A stretch of 64,000 bases of DNA from Chamaea fasciata (Eukaryota; Chordata; Aves; Passeriformes; Sylviidae): contig JARCOQ010000003.1 of NCBI GenBank assembly GCA_029207755.1, positions 2,444,759 through 2,508,758 of the forward strand, in the 5' to 3' direction. Every line of letters begins with the position of its first letter. Positions within the stretch are counted from its first letter, which is position 1. The position numbers and the translations under genes are program-made. Positions 37,802 to 56,660 of the stretch are shown here, piece by piece. The notes below the pieces were generated by a model, which did no database searches, was not told the DNA's origin, and was given only the letters and a program-made list of their open reading frames with translations.

Positions 37802-40800
37802 GTGAGAGGGTTTGTACCTGCAGCTGTTGCTGCACCACGGGGAGGTCCCAGGAGAGGTGGGGACGTGTTTGTCAGGGCTGTCCCAGCAAGGGCTTTCCAT
37901 CTCTCCCAGCCAGGGTGTGCCCACCCCTGCCCAGGCTGAGGTGTGATGGGGAAGAGCCTGGGCTCCAAGCTGTTGCTTCCATTCCCATATTGCCGGTGCA
38001 GAGCTGGGAACTTGCTCAGGACGGTGCTCTTTAAATAAGCCTCTTGCTGCCAAATGACTCGTGCAGCTTCCCAAGCCCTTGAGATGCCTTTCCGTAAAAA
38101 CAAGCCCTGCTCTGAGCAGCTGCAGCAACAGAGTTCTGTTTCCAGTCTCAGCTCGTGGCAGGTCCAGGGTTGGGCTTTTATCTCCATATCCCGGCACAAA
38201 GGAGCCTTTTGTCTGGGTGCTGGGCTTCATTTCATGCCTCTCTCTCTCTCCCTTTCCTTTTCCATCCCGTCCTTGAGCAGGTGAAGGCACCGGGCTGTTG
38301 GGACCCGGCGTCCAGCCCTCCCAGCTGGTGCAGCTCCGCCGAGGAGAGCATCCTCGCTGGCAGCCGCCACGATGCCCGTGCTGGCCGTCGGAGACAAAGT
38401 CTGGGAGCTCCATCCCCGTGTCCTTCCACCCCGGAGCTCCTGCGGCCCCAAACCCCGCCCAGCGCCGGGGGCGCCCCGCGGAGCCGCTCCGTGCCGAGCC
38501 CCTCCGAGGAGCCCTCCGGGAGCTTGGCAGCCAGCACGGATGTCCCCTCTCCTGCGGCTGCCCAGGACGTGTGCTGCCGATGGGGAGCGGAATGCAGGGC
38601 CCTGCAGAGGCGGGAGCCCCCGGGCCCTCTGCTCGATTACCGCAGCGCCGTGGGGCGAGTCCGGGAGATCTCCTCCTACCAGGCCGATTACTGGGCCTGT
38701 GCCGTCCCGGATTCGCTGCCCCCGTCTCCGGACCGCAGCTCACCCCACTGGAACCCCCACAAAGAGTACGAGGACTTGCTGGACTATGCTTACCCGCTGA
38801 AGCCGAGGTACAGGCTGGGGAGGATGCCGGAGCCTTTCCTCCATGACTCGGGGATAGGTCTGGACAGCTTTTCTGCTTCTCCTGAGGGCGTGTCCAGGTG
38901 CACCAGCTTCTACGGCCGAGCTGGGCAGGCTCGGGGAAGCAGAGAAAACGGACTTTGGGAGTTTGTGGCCTCTGCAGAGAGGTTCTCCACCCCGAGGCCT
39001 GGAAAAAGAGGCTGCTCAGGAGCTGGCTCGTACTATGAACCTTCACCTATTGCCAAAGCATCATTTGCAAAGAGTCCTTCCTCTCATCCTTCCAGAGGTT
39101 TTGCTAAAGGTGTAAGGGTGGAATCATCTAGGCCAAGCTCACCTGGGCGCCCTGCTGCCGATGGAAGAAGCTGGGATTCCAGAGGAATCCCCTGTCCAAA
39201 CTACACAGGGCAGGTGAAAAGCACCAGCAGGTTTTTAGCCACCACAGGAGTGCTCCCCCTGAGGAAGGAGTGGGAGGGTGACGAAGAATTTCTTCCCCTG
39301 CCTCCCAGACTGCAGGAGCTGGAAAGACTGGCTCAGTTTTTGTCCAATCTTTCCTTAACTATAAGGATGCCTGGGCATGACCACCATAACCTCCCACATC
39401 ACAGCAGCAGCAAGCAGCCCCTTTCCTCCAGGCTGGCTCCTTTGGGAGAAATGAGAGGCGGGGATGACAGAGGGAATATTGAGGGTTGTGCTGGGCTGTG
39501 GCAACACGGCAGCTCCCCAAAGCCCAGCTGGGAAAACACGGAATCAGATGGTTGGATCCACAGGGATCCTCCCAGAGGGCTCCATCTACCAACTGCTCTC
39601 AGGGACACACTGGATGGGCTGTGCCTGAATGATCCACGGCTCAAGGGACATCCAAAGAAGAGCCAGCAGAGCGAGTCCCTGATCCAGTGTGTTAAGGTAG
39701 GCTGAGAGCAGAAATGAAGTTTATTCTGGGAAGATCTCGCATGAAACGTGCCTGTCTTTATGGCACAATTAATTAATTAAAGCTTCCTGTTCTGCAGGAT
39801 GAGTCCTGCCTGGCAGCTGGTGGTAATTTATGCAGGGGGGCTCACCAGAGCAGATAATTCCTTCTGATGGAGCAGAAGCCCATCTTGCTTTCCCTGGGGC
39901 TCCGTGTCACAGGCCAGGCTGGCTGGAGATGTGGCACTCGGCTGGGTCCCCCAGCCCAGCCATCCTGCAGTGCTGCTGCACCAGGCAGGAGCTGCAGCAG
40001 CTCTGAAGGGTTTCCTGATTATTTTGTGGATTATTAAATTTGTCCCAGCACTGTGCTCCCACCCTCCTCTCCATCTTCTTCCCACCCCAGTGCTGGGACA
40101 AATTTGGAAACGATGCTAGGCTGTTTGCACAAGAGTGTTAGCATGCACAGAGCTGCAAACTCATCCCCTCCTCTGGGATGGAAATAACTCTGTTGATTTA
40201 AAAGGGTCTTCTCTCTGTATTTGTCATGCCAAATTGCAGTGCCAGGGAAAAGCACTGCTTTGTGGCAAACTCCTGAGGAGCAGGAGCAGGTCTTGAGGCA
40301 GATTTTGGTGCTAGCAGAGGCCCCTCTGGGGTTCCTGCAGCATCTTACAAAAATAATCCCTTACCGAGACGCTTTAAAAATAAATGAAAGCACTTAATTG
40401 AACGAGACAATCCCTTGGGGAAAAGCAACTGCAAATTAGCTGTATGGCTCTGCTGAGGAGGAGGAGATCGCTTGGGCTGGGAGGTGGTGGAGGCCAACCT
40501 CTTCCTTCAGCCTGGGTGCTACCAGCCTCCAGCACCTCTCTGTGCAGACATTCCTCAATTCTTGCCACAGAGTGAGTGCTGGAGCTGTTCAGGAGTTTAA
40601 TTTTGGCCTTTTTCCCGTTGCTCCTTGGTTTCCCATGCTCAGGGATGTTTGTGTGCTGGGGTTGGGGAGGAACAGGGAACAGCTGCTTTCCCAAACGCCA
40701 CTGGCTCACCTTTCCGTGTCCCTGCGCTGTCTCTGCTGCAGAAATAGATCTCCATAGATCTGTGTGACCCCTTTTTTATGCTCTGTTGAGCAGATGTTTT

Positions 40801-42449
40801 GCTGCCAGCTGGAAGAGCTGATCCATTGGCTGTACACCGTGGCCGATGTCACCGGCAGCTGGGTGCCGCCCTCGCCGGACGCCCGGAGCCTGTCGGCGTC
40901 GCTGCACCGATACCTGGTGGGTGTCACCCTTGCTCTGCTCCCTCCCCTCTTCTGGCAGCAAGCCAGGCATCCCTGGAATGCTCCACAGTGCACTGGGTGT
41001 GCAAAGCCGAATTTAGGAGCACCAGGAACCTGCTTGGAGGGAAACTGCTGGCTGGACAACCTGCCACAGGTGTGTGTGTGTGTTTCAAAAATAAGAAACG
41101 CTGCTCTTCTCCTTGCCTTGCCAGGAGTTCAGGAAGGATGTGGCCGAGCACAGGAGCCTGACTGAGAGCGTGCTGGAGAGGGGAGAGGCTCTGCTGGACT
41201 GCATGGCATCGAACTCACCAGGTGAGGAAGAGCACTTGTGTGGGGCTGCTCGTGGACACAGATGATGCTGGCCCTCAAAATCCCAGCCTGGCCAGTACAA
41301 CAGCACAGGCAGAATGGTTGCTCTGGTGATTTAGAAAAAGGGGTTTCTAAAGGGTGGGCTGTAGCTGCAGTCACCAGAGGGGCTGCACAGGTCGAGTGCT
41401 GCAGTATGGATGGGCTTTTTTGCACAGTTCCAAAGGTTTTCTTTAAGACCCCCTCTTTCTGCATCTTCATTATGAACCTGGAGCCTCCTGGGTCAGTCCC
41501 CACCCCTGGCAAATGCTGCATCACAACGGGGATGGGATGAACAGCACATTATTGATTTTGAACACTTGATTTCCTTCCAAAGTCTGCCTGGACGAGCAGA
41601 ACCCCCAGCTCTGTCAGACACTGAGTTACCACGTTCCCCTCACCTCCATTCAGCGGTTTTTGCTTTCCAGCTCTGAGAGACACGCTGGGTCTGATTGCCA
41701 GACAGTCTGAGGAGCTGGAGAACCACGCAGAGCACCTGTACCAGTCCATCCTGGCGGCTGTGGGCCCCGTGGGGCAGGACAAGGGGCGTGCAGCACACGG
41801 CTGCTCCCTGGGTGAGCAGGGGCACACGAGAGGGGGAGGGAGCACAGGAAGAGAAAACACTGGGATTAGCAAACACCAACCATCAGACTCCATTGTTACT
41901 CCTTTGGTTTGGAAAGCCTGAGAAGGCGGCAGGGAGACTCAAAATAAAACAGCCCGTGGTGTTTAACCGTGGCAGGGAAAGAGCAGTGCTGGTGGCCCGG
42001 CTGATGAAACCCAAGAGCACGAGGGGAGCAATGGCAGGGCCCTGTCACTCAGGGCTGGGGGAGGGCAGCCGTCCAGCACAGACACCTGCTCTCCCCAGAT
42101 CCCTTGCACGGCACAGGGGCTTTGTATTCTCTCAGAAACATTCTGGTTGCTGGGAAGGGAAGCAAGTGATTTCAGGTATAACACGGGGGCTAGAAAACTT
42201 GTTTGCTTATTTCTTGACCATCTCCCTTCAAAGGAAACTGGAGGCCAGTGTTTCAGGGGTGCCAGCCTCTTAGAAGAGAGAAACAGTGTCTTAAACAGTG
42301 TTTTTTTTGTTGTGGTTTTTGAATTGCTGCCTCTGCACTGGTGGGATGGGGGAGTAGAGCATGGGAATTTCTTTGTCAGACTGCAGGCAAAGCACAGCAC
42401 CAATCATTTTATTCCAGGTGCTGCCTCTGTCAGACCTAGGCTGCGTTAG
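37436..42449 (+). CDS. CEP68: CEP68, centrosomal protein of 68 kDa, complete CDS
   Basis: Centrosome-linker protein that works with rootletin and C-Nap1 (CEP250) to hold the two centrosomes together in interphase; it is also tied to CEP215 in pericentriolar material. Coding exons: 37436-37801, 38281-39696, 40794-40916, 41125-41221, 41671-41811, 42418-42449. They total 2175 nt, i.e. 724 residues plus TAG (human 757), with every junction GT-AG and in phase. Residues 1-255 are diverged and low-complexity. The block from about 256 (QADYWACAVPDSLPPSPDR, WNPHKEYEDLLDY) is nearly human-like. The DSG at residues 311-313 matches the PLK1/beta-TrCP degron. Residues from 595 (MFCCQLEELIHWLY) to about 705 form the conserved helical C-terminus. 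The start is chosen because MAVGVGK is in frame, of human-like N-terminal length, and upstream splicing interrupts the frame. Confidence 0.95.
37802..38280 (+). other. CEP68: CEP68 intron between first and second coding exons
   Basis: 479 nt, ending in a (CT)n-rich tract (38236-38265) that serves as the pyrimidine tract. No other feature. Confidence 0.85.
38281..39696 (+). CDS. CEP68: CEP68 large central exon
   Basis: 1416 nt, 472 codons, phase 0 at both ends, after a long CT-rich tract and GAGCAG. It begins VKAPGCWD, has a GC-rich low-complexity region, then the conserved block from residue 256. The phosphodegron-like HDSGIGLDS has its DSG codons at 38845-38853. A Ser/Pro-rich variable stretch and ESLIQCVK at the end follow. 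Donor GTAGGC at 39697. Confidence 0.95.
39697..40793 (+). other. CEP68: CEP68 intron before the C-terminal helical exons
   Basis: 1097 nt. It holds a TTAATTAATTAAT run near 39768-39781 and nothing else recognisable. Confidence 0.85.
40794..40916 (+). CDS. CEP68: CEP68 exon, helical C-terminal region 1
   Basis: 123 nt, 41 codons, starting MFCCQLEELIHWLYTVADV and ending SLHRYL, donor GTGGGT. It corresponds to human FCCQLEELI and is among the best conserved parts of the protein. Confidence 0.95.
41125..41221 (+). CDS. CEP68: CEP68 exon, helical C-terminal region 2
   Basis: 97 nt, starting EFRKDVAEHRSLTESVLERG and ending with one base of an Ala codon; donor GTGAGG. The SLTESVL motif matches human CEP68. 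Confidence 0.95.
41222..41670 (+). other. CEP68: CEP68 intron (449 nt)
   Basis: Intron between the second and third helical-region exons; no feature seen. Confidence 0.85.
41671..41811 (+). CDS. CEP68: CEP68 exon, helical C-terminal region 3
   Basis: 141 nt, reading ALRDTLGLIARQSEELENHA and HLYQSILAAVG before a less conserved Gly/Ala-rich tail. It ends with one base of a Gly codon; donor GTGAGC at 41812. Confidence 0.95.
41812..42417 (+). other. CEP68: CEP68 last intron (606 nt)
   Basis: Contains a T-rich run (42301-42320) before the acceptor; no gene or repeat recognised. Confidence 0.8.
42418..42449 (+). CDS. CEP68: CEP68 last coding exon (stop)
   Basis: A 32-nt coding part after ATTCCAG, giving (G)AASVRPRLR and TAG at 42447-42449. 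The tail differs from the human EHPCEGV ending, so the assignment rests on phase and splice quality rather than homology. Confidence 0.75.
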
Positions 42450-42663
42450 CCCATCTCGGAAGGGCCGAGAAGAATTGCAGCAGGCACCAAACCAGCTCCA
42501 TCACCTCTCCAGAGATGCCAAAATCTGTGTCCAGTTGCCCACGGGGCTGATTGCAGCGTGGGTTTGTGCCATGGCTTGAGAAAGGTGTGCTTGGGGTGTC
42601 CAGAGTTGTGTAAGGAATGCACAGCTGCCTTTTTCTGGTTTGTTTTTTTAACATAGCTTCCCT

Positions 42664-42697
42664 TTTTTTTTTGTTTTGTTTTGTTTTGTTTTGTTTA
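42664..42697. repeat. (TTTTG)n microsatellite
   Basis: A T run followed by about five GTTTT units, within the CEP68 3' UTR. Confidence 0.9.
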
Positions 42698-42942
42698 ATT
42701 GAAGTGGTCTGTTCTGTGTTAGCAAAACGTCAGGAAGTTTTTTAACTGAGCAATCCATAATGGTGTGCCGTGAGCTCGCTAAGTAAAGCCGTGTGATTTT
42801 AATAGCCCCGTTCTCATGGTTTGTTTATGCTCGTCAAAAATAGGTGCGAGGAGCCAAGAAATAGCAGCTCCTGGTTCTTGGCCTGTTTCTAATCACCACT
42901 CCCTGCTGAAGCAGAGCCTACTTAACTTTCGATTTTGTTACT

Positions 42943-42988
42943 AATAAACACAAAAAGCCGTAACAGTCAATCCAAATAAAATAATAAA
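42943..42988 (+). terminator. CEP68: Clustered poly(A) signals of CEP68
   Basis: Three canonical AATAAA hexamers within 46 nt, about 0.5 kb past the CEP68 stop codon. They are the likely cleavage signals of the gene. Confidence 0.6.
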
Positions 42989-43010
42989 CAAGCGAGTTCA
43001 GGGCAGGGAG

Positions 43011-43619
43011 GAGCCAGGTTCTGTGTAACCTGCTGGTACCTGCTGCTGGCAGGAGTCGTGTGAGTGCTCTGCTGGTCTCCTGGGCTGGAGAGTTGTGCCT
43101 TTCCCCCTTCCAGCTACTGCTCAGAACATTCATCAAGGGCTTCCAACCCCTTTGTCCAACAGAAAAAGGGCAGCTCTGAAGCAGCGTAAGGTAAGTGGCC
43201 AAAAAAGGGTACAGAATGTTGGCACTTGGCTTTAATTAACCTTTAACCTGAAGGGCGAGCATTGTGTTCTTGTGCGGAATACATCATTTCCTCCCATTCC
43301 TGTGAACAGAACACACAGAAGTTTCTGTTCTGCACAAGTAGAAGGCGAAAGCAAAGTTAAACTGAAGCAGTAACAGCAAACAATTCATTGGGGTTTGATA
43401 CTCTCCCCATCTTATACATCCTCAGCTTGAAGGGCAAATTTTTTTTGGCCCCTTGTGTCAAAAAAGTATTGCAGTATTTCAGCTCACAGGAAAGTGCCTT
43501 TTCCCAGGAGTTTTAGGCCTGCTCTACCCTGGTCACACAACCCCAGGCTTCAGCATGGAACAGCAAGTGACCCATTCATGACTGAGGGGGAAACAAAGAA
43601 CCACCAAACACCTGGTGTA
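43011..43619. other. Gap between convergent CEP68 and RAB1A 3' ends
   Basis: About 0.6 kb between the inferred end of CEP68 and the inferred end of RAB1A. Nothing recognisable inside. Confidence 0.5.
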
Positions 43620-43641
43620 GCCCAACTGGTTTTGCAATGCT

Positions 43642-43647
43642 TTTATT
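43642..43647 (-). terminator. RAB1A: Distal poly(A) signal of RAB1A
   Basis: TTTATT on the plus strand is AATAAA on the minus strand, about 1.8 kb past the RAB1A stop codon. It is chosen as the distal signal because AT-rich UTR-like sequence continues up to it. Confidence 0.45.
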
Positions 43648-43991
43648 ACTGTATATATTAACATTGGTTTGGATAGTATGTAGCAGGCATCTCGACATTG
43701 AAGTTCATTTGTGCACTCTCTGCAGGGAAAGATGTTTTACCCTCAACACAACCTCCTTCTGCTTCACTTCCTGACCTCAGCAGCACTGGCTGCTCCTCCT
43801 GCTCCTGAGGAGCAGCAGGTCACATTTATAATGAATTATACCAACAAGCACATCTCTACTAGAAAGCACATCACTTTATTTGTGAAGGTCTCAAGTGGAA
43901 GAGTTCAACTTAACCATGACAATACTTTATGTAGTACAATTGCCTGTTGATTTATGCAACTATGTTGAAGAAAGCTGTTAGCCAAAGTCAT

Positions 43992-44014
43992 CCCCCCCCC
44001 CCCAAAAAAAAAAA
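43992..44014. repeat. C12-A11 homopolymer pair
   Basis: Twelve C followed directly by eleven A, inside the RAB1A 3' UTR. Confidence 0.9.
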
Positions 44015-45453
44015 TCAGAGGATATTTGCACCAGTTTTAGTTTATACCTCACAACATACCTAGGCTATATTTTTACTATCACAGGGTGTATTTACTACTA
44101 GGGGAATGTTACATGGTCTTTCAAACATGAGACTATTTACAGAATAGGCTGAACATTTGAGTTTAGATAAAGCTGAACAATTTTACATGTATAGGAAGTG
44201 TTATAGGCTAGCTTTCCTGTGGCTTTTAGCTAGACATCAGGCACTAATGATTTGATTAGCTCTGTACAAAGAATCACACACCATCCAAAACCCCTTGGCT
44301 GCTGGTTAGTTCCAAATTGTTTGAGAAAGCGCCTACTTGGAGCAACAGTTTGGTGGGGGCCTTGCTATCCCCATGTCACCCTCCTGGTGCCTCGCTGCAG
44401 AAGGGAACTGAAGCTAAGCTGTTGCACTAAGTCAGAAGATACTGATTAAAAGAGGATGGAATTAACAGTATATAGAAAAGACATAATATACTGGTAGAAA
44501 GTTATACCTCCTCAAGGTCACGCTGTGAAATACCGTTCTCTCCCAAAGCTGACAGGAATTCCCTACATGGAGTCCTTGAGAAATAAATTAAGTTCCAAGG
44601 CTAAGTTAGGGAACTGTTGTACATTCAGAGTGCATTATGCCTCATGAACCTTGGCTGGGTGTCTCTGGTACAGCACTCGTGCCTTAAGCACCACGACAGC
44701 TCAGGCTTTGGGGCACTGGGCGAGTTGCAGGGAAGGGCTGAGAGCCATGGCTGCACACACAGATATGTTGTTTTGTGCACAATGCAAGCCTGATTTCCCC
44801 CTTAGCCATACAAATTAAGACAATATTTATCACCATACAGTTTGATATTACTTCCAATAAGTACAATATTTATTAAACATTTCTTCAGTTTTGTTACATA
44901 TTGTGCAACAAATTACAATATTCTGCAGCCACAAATTATATGCAGAGTATGAAGAAACTATTAATCAGATAGTGTGATCTCTCCATTTATAATTCTACAA
45001 GAAGGAACTAGCAAATCAGATCTTACATATATCTTACTAAATTTTATGCATGGAAAGTGACAGACACTGTTGTGCTGTTTGATACAAAATGGCTAAACTT
45101 CATCTTCAGAAGACTAAACCTGACATCTAAACATGCCAATAGAAACATCAAAACAAAAATACATCCTAACCAACCACAGGAAACAGTCTGGTATCAGGAA
45201 AAGCAACAAGGATTACACGTTTATAAACCAGCACACAAAGGTTTAAAACAGTTCTGAAAATGAAGTTAGCTGTCTTGAGTCAAGGGAATAAAAAAAGTCA
45301 GTATTGACCATTTACAATCTCTGACCTTTGTGGAGACGGTAAGAATCTGTTGTAGTGCAGCTACATACAGTACAATTCAGGCAATTTTTTTTTTTTTCAC
45401 TTGGGTTCAGATTGCAAATTCATTGTTGTGAGACAAAAGGGGGGAGGCAAGTT

Positions 45454-55752
<10,299 letters not shown>

Positions 55753-56108
55753 GTCCGTGGGGCCCGCGGCCCGAGGGACGGCGAGCGCGCTGTGAGGGGG
55801 CGGTGCGGCGGCACCTCCCGCCGCCGAGGCAGGCGCTCCGCGGTGCGCTGGTCCGAGGGAGCCGCGATCGCCCGGCGCTCGGCTCGGCCCGTCCGCCCGC
55901 GCCCGCTCCGCGGCCTCCGCGCTGCGCCTGAGCCCAAAATGGCCGCCGGAGCCCGACCAGGAAACGGGGCGGCCGCTCGCCGAGCAGCGCTTACATGGCC
56001 GGGGGGCGGCCCAGGGGCGCGACGGGAAACCGAGTCCGCGCCGCCGCCTCCTCCCGGCCGCGCCCCCTCCTGCGGACTCGCTCTCCCGGCGGCCGCGGCG
56101 GCGGCGGC

Positions 56109-56120
56109 GGCGCATGCGCC
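56109..56120. promoter_or_regulatory. RAB1A: NRF1-like palindrome
   Basis: GGCGCATGCGCC matches the GCGCATGCGC core of the NRF1 site, common in CpG-island housekeeping promoters. Confidence 0.6.
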
Positions 56121-56203
56121 AAACCCGGCCTTTCTTCCCTCGGCCCCGTCGGCTCGGAGCGGCGGCCGGCGCCGCTGATTGGCCGGGAGGCGCCGGCCGG
56201 GGG

Positions 56204-56211
56204 TGACGTCA
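56204..56211. promoter_or_regulatory. RAB1A: Full palindromic CRE (TGACGTCA)
   Basis: Perfect 8-nt cAMP-response element in the CpG island, 450 nt upstream of the RAB1A start codon and 22 nt beyond the ATTGG box. It could bind CREB/ATF factors, including those of the ER-stress response. Confidence 0.6.
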
Positions 56212-56324
56212 GCGGGCAGACGTGGCAGCTCGGGCGACTCAGCGCGCGGGCGGGGCGGGGGCGGGGCCTCGGCGGGAGGGGCGTGGCCGGGCTCCATCGC
56301 GGGCTCCTCCGTCCCGGGCTCCAT

Positions 56325-56390
56325 CCCTTTTCCCGTCCCTTCTCCCGTCCCTTTTCCCGTCCCTTTTCCCGTCCCTTTTCCCGTCCCTTC
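56325..56390. repeat. 12-nt minisatellite (CCCTTTTCCCGT)
   Basis: Five consecutive 12-nt units at 56325-56384, four identical and one (56337-56348) with a single change, then a partial unit. It lies at the upstream edge of the RAB1A CpG island. Confidence 0.92.
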
Positions 56391-56660
56391 CTCCATCTCT
56401 GCCGGCAGCCCTCGGTCCATCCCGGGGCAGCCCGTTATTTCTCCCGACGGTTCCCTTTGCTCCGCGCCCAGCAAGGCGAGCCCCAGCCCCGCCCGGTCCG
56501 GCGCGCTGTCGGTGCCTCAGCGGAGGGCCGGGAGAGGCGGCCCCGGAGGGAAGGGACAGCATTCCCTGCGGGACAAGGCTCGCCGGGAATGCCGCCAGGC
56601 CTGCAGGGAGCCGGCGAGGAAAGGGAGACCCCGCTCCGGCGCCCGTCCAGCCGCGGCGAT

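Larger units (their letters stand above)
42450..43010 (+). other. CEP68: CEP68 3' UTR
   Basis: From the stop codon to a cluster of three AATAAA hexamers at 42943-42948, 42975-42980 and 42983-42988. It includes a (TTTTG)n pentamer repeat at 42664-42697. End point approximate. Confidence 0.6.
43620..45453 (-). other. RAB1A: RAB1A 3' UTR
   Basis: About 1.8 kb, AT-rich, downstream of the RAB1A stop on the minus strand. The most distal AATAAA (minus strand) is at 43647-43642; nearer copies are at 43880-43875 and 44874-44869 and could give shorter forms. A C12A11 run at 43992-44014 would read as T11G12 in the mRNA. Length is similar to mammalian RAB1A 3' UTRs, but the ends are inferred. Confidence 0.6.

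Noticed and set aside
37787..39046. 419-codon minus-strand ORF
   Set aside because: It lies antisense to the CEP68 central exon, whose plus-strand frame matches the known protein; GC-rich coding DNA often leaves the opposite strand open.
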